A stretch of 64,000 nt of DNA from Hirundichthys speculiger (taxonomy: Eukaryota > Chordata > Actinopteri > Beloniformes > Exocoetidae): positions 788,001-852,000 of the forward strand of contig JAGFBZ010000939.1 of assembly GCA_018398805.1 (NCBI GenBank), in the 5' to 3' direction. Positions 11,176 through 22,632 of the stretch are shown one piece after another. Position 1 is the stretch's first letter; the number at the start of each line of letters is the position of its first letter. The notes under the pieces are model-generated. The model was given only the letters and a program-made list of their open reading frames with translations. It was not told the origin of the DNA and did no database searches. A program made the translations under genes and the position numbers.

Positions 11176-12230
11176 TAGGGGTGTTTTATTTTTTGGCTGT
11201 CACGTGCTTTTGTTTTGAAAAGTCTGTTACTGGCTGCTGCAGAACAGGAAGAGAATTGGCAGGTTAAACTAAAACAGACATGGAGAACGGTAAAAATCAG
11301 TGAACTTTACAGTTCAGGTAGCAACTCAGGTAGCAATATTAACAATTCTGTTGTAAAACAAAAATTCTGGACTGCAACAAAACTTTCTCGTCATTCCTCC
11401 ATGTTCCATCAGATCTGCTCCATGTGTTCACTGTCCTGCTGTTCTCTAGCTGGTTACTGCAGTGCGGCTCCATCTAGTGGCACAGATGTGTAATGACAAC
11501 AGAAAGTCCAGTCCTCGATTATAAAACAAATTCAGTCCTGAGGACCGTTTTTTTAATTTCGTATTTTTGATCCAAGTCTAAAATTGAAATATAAAAAAAC
11601 AGGAATTTTTTTGTGTGTGTTAGATTAAAAAATGAAAAAGGTAATAAAATGTCACTTTTAAATTTTTTTTCATTTTTGATTGACAATTGAAAATGGAAAG
11701 AATGAATAATACACGAATTGATAAAGTTACTGAACTTTAACATGGACATTTTCATTCTAAAGTTCTCCCAGACAGAGGATTCAACAGAAACAAGGTTATT
11801 TGTAACAACTGACAAGTTGAACTCCCCGTTAAAAGTTTCTGCTGTTACCTCAGAAATTACCTGTTTTAATGTTCTGATTGTGCTGAGACACAATCATTTT
11901 GTTGGAAATTGTTTGTAGACTTTTTTTTAAATTTTTTATAAAAACAGGATGACATTAATGCCCTGGCAGTGGCAATAAGCTTTATTTTATTTTACATATT
12001 TTTTAAATGAGATTTACACTAAATATGTGTTACTGACAAGTGCTGATGTCAAAAGTGTTAAGTTACGGCACTTTAGTTCATATGGCAGCAGGGCATTTAA
12101 ATAAAAGTGCATTTTACACTACTTTTGAATTCATTATTTGATTTTGCGTATACAATGCGATTAATCGTGATTAATCAGGGAAATAATGTGATTAATCACC
12201 ATTAAAAATTTTAATCGTTGCCCAGCCATA
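11176..12230 (+). mobile_element. Family F hAT-type element, copy F2
   Basis: The right end has AATGCGATTAATCGTGATTAATC repeats and closes ATCGTTGCCCAGCCATA. The left end (TAGGGGTGTTTTAT) is degraded. The interior is closely similar to F3, including ATGTTCCATCAGATCTGCTC and the 66-codon ORF at 11718. It gives the uninterrupted version of the site where G inserted in F3 (TGAACTTTACAGTTC, about 11301-11315). Confidence 0.8.
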
Positions 12231-13490
12231 TTTTTGTTTCATAATATGTCCTTCTCAACTGTTACCTGTGTAAAGAGGACAAACTCCCCTCAAACCTCCA
12301 CATTGAACTGGTTGATTGAACAACGTGTGATCTTCTCCACGTATAACAGCAGCCTGTTTGAATCCCTGAGATATGCTGGACCGTCTCTGACTTCTTTCTT
12401 TCTGCCATCACTGAAGGGGAGGGGGTGACATGTTTTACTTTTTTCCAAACAGCAACATTTCCGATTCAACAAGTACGAATTTAAAAATTAAAGACCTTCT
12501 AATCCAGTTTATGGCCTCATTTCTGATCTTGTTCGTCTTTCAGCACTTGTGCATCTGATACTGACTCACCCCATTCATTCTCCATCCTGTCACCTCAACA
12601 TCAGCAGTCTAGTGTGAATAATGGTTTTTGGAGCTTCAACCTGCTGGTTCCTTCTACTCTCCTACACTTCAGAGCATTTTCTATCTGTGCTGCTGGAAAT
12701 GCGTGTTGTGGCTTTGATTATGCCTCTTCAAGCAAGACTTACATCAACTGGGAAATTAAATTTAAAACAGAAAAACCCTTTCCTCTGTCAGTATTCTTGT
12801 TGAAAAACAACCCCCAGCAGTGGCTAAAAAAAATGGTAAAACACACTTTTTTTCTTACAGATATGAAAATAACAGCTATGAATTAATCAATTCTGAGATA
12901 ATTAGCTTTTATTGCCCCCTCGTTGTTCAGTGATCTCATTAGAAATGAAAAGAAATCAAAGTGATCTCATTAGAACGGAGCTATAAACAGGCAAACAGGG
13001 GCTGTGGGGGAATCTATCAATATTCAATATCAGATCTGCAATTTTAAGAACACGATCAGGGGATACGAGAGAGGAGTGACTCACAGCGGTACGTGTGTGT
13101 GTGTGTGTGTGTGTGTGGTGCGTGGGTGTGTGTGTGCGTGTGTGTGTCTCAATGCCTCTGCTCTGATTTTGAGATTCAGTACAACACGTCTCCTCCCTGT
13201 GCACAACATAATTATACACTGAAAATACATTTCCATAATGAAAACATAACACTGCTTCACTGCTGTGAGTGTGTGTGTGTGCATGTGCGTGTGTGTGTGT
13301 GGTCTACTTCCTTTCAGCGCGTGTATGTGAGGCGCAGTTCAAGCAGAAACCCGTCACCTCAACTATAGACGAGAACATGCTCATGTACACAAGGACACGT
13401 TAAATGTGTTGTAAATTCCAGCCAAGTGTTCAGGAAGGAAGCTAAATAAAATACTTTTAAAGGCATGTTTCAGATCTTTCAGTGAGATCA
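12231..13490. other. Intronic sequence with GT microsatellites
   Basis: Unique-looking apart from GT/TG tracts at about 13092-13150 and 13265-13302. Minus-strand ORFs here are translations of CA repeats. Confidence 0.5.
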
Positions 13491-13660
13491 GCAGGAGGAG
13501 GATTCAGCTGAAGCAGGATTCAGCTGAAGGTGGATTCAGCTGAAGGAGGATTTAGCTGAAGGAGGATTCAGCAGAAGGAGGATTCAGCTGAAGGAGGATT
13601 CAGCTGAAGGAGGATTCAGCAGAAGGAGGATTCAGCTGAAGGAGGATTCAGCAGAAGACG
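13491..13660 (+). repeat. 16-bp minisatellite (GGAGGATTCAGCTGAA)n
   Basis: About ten tandem copies of a 16-bp unit, alternating between TTCAGCTGAA and TTCAGCAGAA variants. The TTCAGCTGAA form is itself a palindrome. Confidence 0.9.
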
Positions 13661-13849
13661 CTGCAGCGAAATGACAGTTGAAGAAGCTCCATGAAAACGT
13701 GAACAAACAGGACGATTTCTTCTTTATTTTCATTAATATCATTATTGTAAGAGTGGAGGAAGATGGTTTTAATACTTTAATAAAAATATATTTTCAGTTT
13801 TTCAGTCTGACTTCGTGGTACATTCAGTTTTATGGAAGGTTTAGTTGAA

Positions 13850-14595
13850 TAAAAAGCTGGTTGGCTGGTTTGGTTGGTTGACTGGTTTGTTGTTTGACTA
13901 GTTAATCAGCTGGTTTGTTGGTTGATTAGCTGGCTGGTTGGTTAGGTTGGCTGACTAGTTGGCTGGTTCGATTGTAGGTTGAAAAACTTGCTGGTTGGTT
14001 TGGTTAATTGACTAGCTGATGGGTCAGTTTGTTGGTTGACTAATTGACTGGCTGGTTTAGTTGGTTAACTAGCTACCTGGCTGGTCAGTAAGCTGGTTGG
14101 TTGACTAGCTGATGGGTTAGTTTTTTGGTTAATTAATTGGCTGGCTGGTTTTGTTGATTAAATAGCTGGCTGGTTGACTAGTTAGCTTGTTGGTTGGTTA
14201 ACTAGCTGTCTGGTTGGCTTGTTGGTTGACAAATTTGCTGGTTGGTTCGATTGGTTGACTATCTGATTGGTTAATTTCTTGGTTGACTAAGTGACTGGCT
14301 GGTTTGGTTGGTAAACTAGCTACGTGGATGACCAGTTAGCTGGTTGGTTGGCTATTTAGCTGACTGGTTGGTTGACTAGTTGGTTGACTAACTTGCTGGT
14401 TGGTTTGGTTGGTTGACTAGCTGACAGGTTAGTTTGTTAGTTCACTAATTGGCTTCCTGATTTAGTTGGTTAACTAGCTATCTGGTTAACTAGTTAACTG
14501 GTTGGTTGATGAGTTAGCTGGCTAGTTGGTTAACTAGATGGTTGGTTGACTAGTTGGCTGGCTAGTTATTTGACTGAATGACTGGTTGATTGATA
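13850..14595 (+). repeat. Long GGTTG/GACTAG-rich quasi-tandem tract
   Basis: About 750 bp is made almost wholly of GCTGGTTGGTT, GGTTGACTAGCT and TTAGCTGG words in irregular order. Purine-pyrimidine usage is strongly strand-biased: the plus strand is rich in G and T. It is a degenerate minisatellite built on 4-bp and 8-bp multiples. Confidence 0.85.
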
Positions 14596-15566
14596 AAGAG
14601 ACCATTAGAAAACCTCTATTACAACTGTACAAACAAAATTCAATCTAATTTTTTCACATTTGGAAGATGTGGTAGAAGTATAAAAGATCAAAAAAGGCTA
14701 AAATGTAAAAGTGGAGATGGGTTCAACCACGACTGATTTTTCAGCCTGAATTTGCATCTGGCCCAACTGGACATGTCGGTAGATGACATGGATCAAATTA
14801 ACAATGTATCACATCGACAGCCACACTCAAACGCACAGTTTATGCAAGAAAACTGGGTTTCATCCACAAAACACTCTCATGCGAGCAAAGTCAACCCCCA
14901 CAAGAGCAGCAGAAATAACTCGGTGCCCCTAAAATACCCACTTACATGCACGTAAACACATCCTACAACGATAGCACTTATTTAAGCAGAATCCACTGTC
15001 TTTCTCATGCTAAGATTTCCATTTCCCCCGAGGCACAAATAGCAGCCATTAGAGGCTTTCGTGTCACCCCAGAGTTAACACAGCGCGACAGGACCGGGGG
15101 AGCCACAAACCAGAGGGAGGCCCCCCGAGGCCGACGGCCTTAAAGAGTCTGTTTACTGCTCACTTAGATAACATCTACTGATCCTCAGTGCAGCTGAGTT
15201 TAAATGTGTGTGTGTGGGCGCAAGCTGAAGACTCGTGCATGTGGGTGCGCGTGTGTGTGTGTGTGTGTATGTATGTGTGTGCATGTGTGCAGAGCAGAAG
15301 TGCTGAAGAATTTGGAGCTGGAGCTCAAAAGCAGATGATGCTAGAAGATTACTCAGTTACTTTGAACTCATCTGCAGTTCATGTGACAGAACAAAACCTT
15401 TAAAGGCACCAAATCTTCGAAATAATTACATAAACTACAGATTAAAATAGGAGTAAAAGTTTGCCTTACTTCACTCAGCTGCAACGAGAAAATGATGCAT
15501 CTATCTGAACCTGCCGGTTCCAATGTAGGGTCACGTGTTAATGCACAGACATGGATAGGAAATGAC
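14596..15566. other. Intronic sequence, no gene recognised
   Basis: Unique-looking with a GT/ATGT tract at about 15245-15285. No supported ORF. Confidence 0.5.
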
Positions 15567-15990
15567 TAGAAGCTGAGCGATTTTATCGATTCTGCGATAT
15601 ATATATATATGTAGATATTTTATCAAGTATCAAGTATTGATTTTTCAGCTGCGGGTATCGATATCCTAAGCTTCTTTCAAAACCCCCTGTCCCACCTTTA
15701 AAAGCTTGCAAGCAACAATTTGCACTGTGTAAATAAATGAAACTATTTTTCTCAACACATCTTTTATTCATTTTGTCCAGCATTTGCAAGCTGCCTGTCA
15801 GCCATATAATGTGTAACTGATGCTTTCAGTTCAATTAATTCAAACAAAGTCATTGGAACACTCACAAGATGTCACCAAAATCACTTTGTCCCTTCAAAAT
15901 CTTTCAGAGAATGATGTAAATGTATTGCAAGATGAATATCGATATATATCGTATCATGAGCCAAATATCATGTATCATGTATCATATAGC
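15567..15990 (+). mobile_element. Family B MITE, copy B2 (right end truncated)
   Basis: Left end TAGAAGCTGAGCGATTTTATCGATTCTGCG has one extra base. The short (AT)n follows, then the B core TCACAAGATGTCACCAAAATC. It breaks off at TCATATAGCGATATTCGAGG, before the CAGCCCTA terminus. Confidence 0.85.
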
Positions 15991-16910
15991 GATATTCGAG
16001 GACTCAGAGAGCTAGTTGGAGGACCGTGGCGAAGCCCCTTGTTTCAGGGCTGTTTGGTCACCGCAGCACAAAGACGTATTTTCCCGTTAACATTACAGGT
16101 GCAAACTTGTCTGTGCTTCATGTCTGCTAGCATGCAGCTACGACAGCATCCTGGTTCAGGTCAAGTTAGCTGAGAGCGTGCACGTGGCTGTTTGAAATGT
16201 GCACATGCCTATTTAACTCATATTAAATCCACTGTCAGCTGAACTGCCAAGATGTTTGAATATTTCCATTTAGTCATTTGAAACCATATGGCGTCTGCCC
16301 CAGTGAACTCCTCACATGCACACACTCACACTCGCCCCGCAGCCAACAAAAACACACTGACTAAATGTCTTAATGCCATTATTGCCACCCCAATAAGCCT
16401 GGATAAAAGGAGGCAGAGATTTGTTGGCCATCACACAGCTGGAACTGGGAATCTGTGTCTTCCAGATGGTATGTTGGAGAACAAAAAATGAGGAGTTCAA
16501 CCCCAGGAGAAAGCTGTGGTGCTTCTTTAGGAAAGTTTACCGTTTACCCCCTCCTACCGGTGGCGTCGCCACCATTTCCATTTGGATCCGAGCTGCAGAC
16601 TGGATCTGACTGTCTGAACCAATCTGTTTGGCCTCCATCAGACCAGGCGTTACAGGAGCATCCCAGATATAAATCAGCCCTCCGTCCATTATTCAATGGC
16701 GGGAAGAGGAACCTTTCGCAGGGACCAAAACAACATGAACACGGAAACAGGATATGCGTTTGCAGGAGAATGGCTGTAACTTTTGCACCTGTGTGCAACA
16801 GACTTGTGTCAAAATTAACTATTTTACGCCTCTGAAAAGACTGCAAACAAACTGATGCAAGTCCATAGAAGTCGACTAGCGACTCTGCACAAACTACTGC
16901 AAATAGACAC
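15991..16910. other. Intronic sequence, no gene recognised
   Basis: Unique-looking. ORFs at 16288-16846 on both strands overlap one another and show no domain. Confidence 0.5.
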
Positions 16911-17180
16911 TAGGGGTGACTATTGGCAAGGACCTCGCAATACGATATGTATCATGATACTTGGGGCACGATGCGATATTATCACGATGTCGTGATATCA
17001 CGATATATTGCGATATTCTACCCAGTTAATATCAAAATTAAAAGTAGAGATGAAAAATCAAGTTGCTGTATATGTTCATCAGATGATATTGATCATTCAG
17101 AGGACAAATTGAGTCAAAACTATTTGCTTCAAAACAACCTATTTATTGTTTATTATTAGTGTTTTTGCACATTTAATAAA
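16911..17180 (-). mobile_element. Family A copy A3, reversed and truncated
   Basis: Begins TAGGGGTGACTATTGGCAAGG, the reverse of the A right end, and runs to TTTTTGCACATTTAATAA, where homology stops. It pairs in inverted orientation with A4. Confidence 0.85.
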
Positions 17181-17189
17181 TAAATAGTT

Positions 17190-18335
17190 GTTGTGTGATG
17201 TTGTGCATTAAGATGGGTGTGATGGTTTGAGTTATGATAGTGTTTATCTCCAGAACCCTCCCCAGAGACGAAGCAGTCCAGCAGCCAGACACAGAACAGT
17301 GAGCAGTGATGTTGGGCCCAAACGCCTCTTCAGCACCAACCAGTGACCACAACCACGCCTACTGGCTGGACCACAGCTGGTGCTGTAGTGGTGGTCCAGT
17401 GCCATGCAGCAGACCACCACCAGTGGATTTCCCTCCAGGCCTGACAGGAGCCATCCAGCCCATCCAACTCTCCCACCGCCGTAAGCCCAGAACAGGCAAC
17501 AAGCCTGGGTCCTCCCCTGTTCCCCTTCCAGGTTTCCGTCTCTCTGGGGGATGGGGTGTGTGCTCAGCCCTGGGGGACCGGGGTTGGGGCTAGCCTGGCC
17601 TGTGGGCCGTGCCCTATGGGCCTTCTGGTGTTGGGAGTCCCCATGCTCTCCCTTGGAGCCCTATCTCCAAGGAGGCAGTCCGTTTCTTTGTAGGTGGTGC
17701 TGCCTCTATCGGAGTTAACTCTGTCCAGTGCTGGGTTCAGCTGGTACTGGGCAGTGTTGGACTGAATAGGTGATCCTCCAATGGTTGGGGGTTTGCTTCC
17801 GCATGTATCTGGGTCAGGCTGGGAGGCTGTGGGGTTGAGGGACCAGGTCACCACCCTCTCCAGCATGTGTTCATACCTCTTTCAATCACTAGATCAGAGC
17901 ACAAGACACAAGGGTCACACGCTAGCTTACATGGTAGGGTTGGAGGTGCTCTTTGTGGTGGGGAACTATGTGGTCGGTGGGCTGCAGCTCAGGAGAGTCT
18001 CGCTGTCCTCTTTGCCAACCCCTAACCACTCCTGCACTCCAATTTTGATGCAATCACCTTCCCTTATTCACTTAGTTGGGGGTCACACAGCACTACTGGT
18101 AGCACTACTGTTTTCTGATCGGGGAGTTAGAAAACAGCTTAAACACCTCACTAGGGTTTTAGTCAGAGTCTCGAGGCACCGCTGTGTGGACCTGCTCGGG
18201 GAGGATCCGGGGACAGGTGCGGTGCCCCTGGTCTTCCTCTGATATCGTTAAGATGCGGTCCAGAAAGGTAGCCAACGTCCACAACCACACCAGACTATCT
18301 CTGCTGCTCCCCTCCATCCTTAATTACATTTATGT
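17190..18335. other. 1.15-kb unassigned segment between inverted A arms
   Basis: GC-richer than its neighbours, with long minus- and plus-strand ORFs (17564-17866, 17781-18242) but no domain I recognise. It includes TCTGGGGGATGGGGTG and GAGGATCCGGGGACAGG. The sharp switch from A sequence on both sides suggests an inserted or captured segment rather than native intron. Nature unknown. Confidence 0.4.
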
Positions 18336-18340
18336 CACCA

Positions 18341-18686
18341 TATGAAAAAAAATTGATTTGACAATATATCGCAATTTTCGGCCACCCATTATAATATCGA
18401 TTTTTCAGCTCCTAATATCGATTTTTTTCAAAAACACTAATAATAAACAATAAATAGGTTGTATTGAAGCAAATAGTTTTGACTTAATTTGTCCTCTGAA
18501 TGATCAATATCATTTGATGAACATTTACAGCAACTTGATTTTTCATCTTTACTTTTAATTCTGATTTTAACTGGGTAGAATACCACAATATATCGTGATA
18601 TCGCGATATCATGATAATATCATACCGTGACCGAAGTATCATGATACATATCGTATTGTGAGGTCCTTGGCTAATACTCACCCCTA
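18341..18686 (+). mobile_element. Family A copy A4 (left terminus lost)
   Basis: Starts at TATGAAAAAAAATTGATTTG (the TAGGGGTG is missing or mutated) and ends TAATACTCACCCCTA. An internal deletion removed part of the AT-rich centre. Confidence 0.85.
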
Positions 18687-19764
18687 ATGGCGACCAACGT
18701 GCGTGTGAGACGCCACGCCCAGGAATGGTTTGTATTCGTCCTAAACAGTTGGAGGGTTTGGTCAGTTCAAACCTCTCTTCCCGTGTGTGTGTTATTCTCG
18801 TCTTCGAGAGAGAGAAGTGTTTTCCTTCAGGCTCTGTTGTGACTTTAATTATCTGCAAAGTAAATCAATGGGGACCTGCCATGTCACCTTTAGTTCTGCA
18901 CGAAAGAACACGGAAAAGTACAAGGCCACCAATCACACCCACCAGCTGTCGGAGACTCACACATCACGCTTCATTACCGCACTTTATTAATAATAACACA
19001 CAATCGACATGCAGCAGTGGCGAAACAAAATGCAAACTAATGTCTGAACGCATGCTTGTTATTAAAAACTATTTGTTTCTTTGTTCAGAGGGGATAAATT
19101 GGAAACAGCTTGCGATGCACACGAGATCCCCTCTTAAACACACACACACGAACTTCCTGCACCCACATCAGTTTGAAATGACAGGTTGCAGCAAGCAGTC
19201 ATAGTGAATTAGAGGAGAAGAAGGTGACAAAGCAGATAAAAGAGTGCCTCGCCTCACACACACACACAAGCTGATTAGATTTTTCTACTCCCTCTAGCTT
19301 CAGTAATTCTATTTCCCTTCCCAAAACACAGGTTAGCGTCACCTAAGTCAACCGCACACGCTTGGAAACACACATCGAAGTGTCTGCTGCACAGAAAAAC
19401 CACAGGTGGACTCGCTGGGAAACTGAGGCGACTGTCTGGCCTCTGACTGGCAACAGCCAGCAGCTCCACTCCGCCCACGATGCTTCCACCAATTGGTTTA
19501 TGATCCATAGTCTCACTTTGGATTCTTTGATTTCCATTTGAATTGACTTGTAATGCTTTTTTGTCTTTTCTTTTTTCCTGTCTCCTGTCTATAGATGTCA
19601 ATGAGCTGTTTATATGCATGTTTGTGCTGAAGTTGCTGTGATTTTTAGGACGTCTTTGATGCAACTCAGGACGGCTCGTGTTTTAAACTGACTCATTCTG
19701 CTTTATTGTGATCCAGAAAGGAGGAAGGAGAGGCAAGGAGGGAAGATCTGAGCGTGTGAATTAA
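18687..19764. other. Intronic sequence, no gene recognised
   Basis: Unique-looking with two CA runs (19137-19147, 19256-19268). A 159-codon ORF at 18725 (+) and a 129-codon ORF at 19275-19664 (-) have no recognisable content. Confidence 0.5.
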
Positions 19765-20129
19765 TTAGAGATTATGGGGTGTGAAAAAAAATTGATTTGG
19801 CAATACATCGCGATTTTCGGCCACCCAATATAATATCGATTTTTAGGAACAATTTCAATGTTCAATTTCAATTTTCAAAGAATTTCAAAACAACCTATTT
19901 AATAAATAGGCTGTTTTGAAGCAAATAGTTTTGACTCAATTTGTCCTCTGAATGATCAATATCATCTAATGAACATATACAGCAACTGAATTTTTCAGCT
20001 CTACTTTTAATTTAGATATTAACTGGGTAGAATATCGCAATATATCGTGATAATATCGTATTGTGACCCAAGTATCATGATACATATCGTATTGTGAGGT
20101 CCTTGCCAATACTCACCCCTATTAGAGAT
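19765..20129 (+). mobile_element. Family A copy A5 with perfect 8-bp duplication
   Basis: Element 19773-20121 flanked by TTAGAGAT at 19765-19772 and 20122-20129. Left terminus TATGGGGTGTG, right terminus CTCACCCCTA. The duplication length defines family A as hAT-type. Confidence 0.93.
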
Positions 20130-20150
20130 ATGCTTTGAGAAATTTCATAT

Positions 20151-20648
20151 TACAGTGATCCCTCGACAATTCACGCTTTAAATTCCGCGGTTTTAGTTAT
20201 TCGCAGATTTTTTTCAGAAATATATAATATAAAAAAAACATCAAGAAAAAACTGCGGAAACATCACAGGATGTTGTGCTCGTTCTCTCACAGCAAAGAAA
20301 TGTTGTGCGCAAGCCTGGCCCCTATAAGAAGGTAGCCTTATTGGTAATGGTGTGGCCTTATGGGTAATGTAGTGTGTGTGTCGTGGGACGGCAGAATGAA
20401 AACGAGGTTAGATGAAAGTGTGGTTTCTTTACTTCGGTTCAGAGATCAGAGACTGTGAAGGTAACGGAAAGACCACAGTTGAGCCTTTGTCTTGTTTTGC
20501 TGCAGTGACTCGCTACTTTTTTGCGGTTTTTAAACATATCTTAAACACATTATTTAGGCTCGGGGGGCTTCGGCTCCAGTTCGTGAATTTTGATTCTCGC
20601 GGGGGGGCGCCGCTTCCCATTAACCGCAAAAAATAAGGGATCACTGTA
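20151..20648 (+). mobile_element. pogo/Tigger-type MITE, copy C2
   Basis: TA-CAGTGATCCCTCGACAATTC at the left, AAATAAGGGATCACTG-TA at the right, with the TA duplicated. It begins only 22 bp after A5's duplication. Internal words ATTCGCAGATTT, GTGTGTCGTGGGACGGCAGAA and TCGGGGGGCTTCGG are shared with C1. Confidence 0.9.
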
Positions 20649-21511
20649 TTATTACTGGATCAAAGGCTCTTCCCTGGTCTTCCTCCAGTTCTTCTATGTG
20701 TTTAGGCTTTTAGACTTTACCTGCTTTTATCATACCAACACTGCAGTCATGTCATCTGCTGTCTGTTCTTCAGTTTCAGAGGATGTTTGGGCCAAACATG
20801 GTTCATGTGGTTCTTCAAGTCACATCTGACCATGACTGATGCTGTTGACTCAGCATGAACATGTCTGCCTTTGCATCATCTTTAGGCCCTTGGGCCACAC
20901 TTGGTCCTCCTGAAAACCCCACCCCCCAAAAACTCTTCATCAAAGCCAGTTTATTACATTTAGGCCACGTCTGTCTCACATAATGGATTTAAAGATTTCA
21001 GCTGGGCTTCAGCTGTTTTCAAAACGTCCATCCTGACACGATGAGCACGAGATGAGTTGAAACTGTAACGTCACAAGAGTCGGTAGCCCCGAACAATTTC
21101 ATCACTGTCAACGAACGCGCGCAGAAAGGCCGCGTGTGCGTGCCCCGCCAACATGCTGCATGTCTACTCATGCATAATTTCCCCTTCAGCGAAAGCCAGT
21201 TTAATCCCTGGAAATATTCAGAGCGGAATGTGTAGGTTGAAGTGGCGCTTCACTCCGCACCTCTAACAGGCTTTATACTTCATTTCAATTAGGCGGAGCA
21301 CTAAACTGCTCCCCTCGGCTGCGCTTTTGGTACCCCTGAGCATCTGGTCAGCGATTCAGATGCAAACCTGTTGGAAAATGTTGGTTGTCGAGGCTCCATC
21401 CGGACGTTTTGCTCATGTGTCACTAGACTAACGGAAGATGCATTAAAAACCAGTTTTGATAGTTTCAACCACGACATCTGATCAATTTTTCTGTTTTAGC
21501 ATGCAAACATC
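20649..21511. other. Intronic sequence; repeat-free block, candidate conserved element
   Basis: 20990-21340 lacks repeats and simple sequence and has GCATAATTTCC and TTTCAATTAGGCGG motifs of the kind seen in homeodomain-bound elements. This is only a suggestion. No ORF supported. Confidence 0.35.
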
Positions 21512-21890
21512 ATTGACGTTAGGGGTGTGAAAAAAAATTGATTTGGCAATATATTGTGATTTTCGGCCGCCCAACATAATATAGATTTTTCAGCTCCTAA
21601 TATCAATTTTTTTATTGGTTACTAATGGTTACTTAAATGTGCAAAAACATTAATAATAAACAATAAATAGGTTGTTTTAAAGCAAATAGTTTTGACTCAA
21701 TTTGTCCTCTGAATGATCAATATCATCTGATGAACATGTACAGCAACTTGATTTTTTATCTCTACTTTTAATTTTTATATTAACTGGGTAGAATTTCGCA
21801 ATATATCGCGATAATATCGCATCCTGACCCAAGTATCATGATACATATCGTATTGCGAGGTCCTTGCCAATACTCACCTCTAATTGACGT
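21512..21890 (+). mobile_element. Family A copy A6 with perfect 8-bp duplication
   Basis: Element 21520-21882 flanked by ATTGACGT at 21512-21519 and 21883-21890. Termini TAGGGGTGTG and CTCACCTCTA. With A5 this fixes the element ends for the whole family. Confidence 0.94.
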
Positions 21891-21950
21891 CTCATTCATT
21901 TGCAGAAAGTATGCGTACGTGGTGGTCCATGTACACAGTGGAGATGTTTA

Positions 21951-22632
21951 GATACCATTTTTTCCCTCCCAGTACCAATTCCGATTCTTGAACTGTGGTT
22001 ATCGGCCGATACTGACTACCAATCCAAGTATATTTTAAAAAATTGCAAAACAAAAATGCCTGACTGAATTATAATTAACATTGTTGTAAAACATGAATAA
22101 ATACAGCAAATCCAAGCTATTTATGTCTATATTTATTTCTAAATAGAACAGTATAAATCAGTATTGCAAAATGCAAATGCAATTGAACTAAATAAATGGA
22201 TACATTTTCTTTGTAGTTGTTTTATAACATCATAAAACTTAACACTCAGTTACAGGTTTATTCACCTTAGATTCACCTTCACTGCGAAAAATTTGCTGAG
22301 TGAAAATTAGTTAAACGGTAATTCGAAGTGATAACCCGCTTGATGGTGTCAAGGAGTGCAGCGAAATTTCGAGGGCTTGAAACAAAAGAACGAAAGAAAT
22401 TTTGACGAAAATTCAAGGCCAGTGATTTTTCACCATAATTTGACAAAAGTCTGGGAATTTCCGCAAATTCCGTCCCACTTTCTTTTTGCTCATAGTGTAA
22501 CCAAAGTAACCAGTAAATAAATCATTAAACATTAATTACTTGGTATCGGTTGGTGCTTGGACTCCCATTCTCGCCGATACCGATACCGGTATTTTTGGCA
22601 GTATCGCAGCAATTTCCGATACTGGTATTTGA
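21951..22632 (+). mobile_element. Family Q repeat, copy Q1 (GATACCGAT-rich ends)
   Basis: Left side GAGATGTTTAGATACC then CCAATTCCGATTCTTGAACTGTG. Right side TCGCCGATACCGATACCGG and CAATTTCCGATACTGG. The middle (TACAGCAAATCCAAGCTATTTATG) matches Q2. No duplication found. Probably hAT-type by its subterminal palindromes, which is an inference. 22260-22480 has no counterpart in Q2 and may be a separate insertion. Confidence 0.65.

Noticed and set aside
13004..13368. CVCVCV-rich ORFs
   Set aside because: Translations of GT microsatellites.
13850..14595. CRISPR-like array
   Set aside because: No constant repeat with unique spacers; irregular simple-sequence words in a vertebrate intron.
17564..18242. 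Overlapping ORFs in the GC-richer segment between A3 and A4
   Set aside because: Open in opposite strands, no motif, no splice context; kept only as an unassigned segment.
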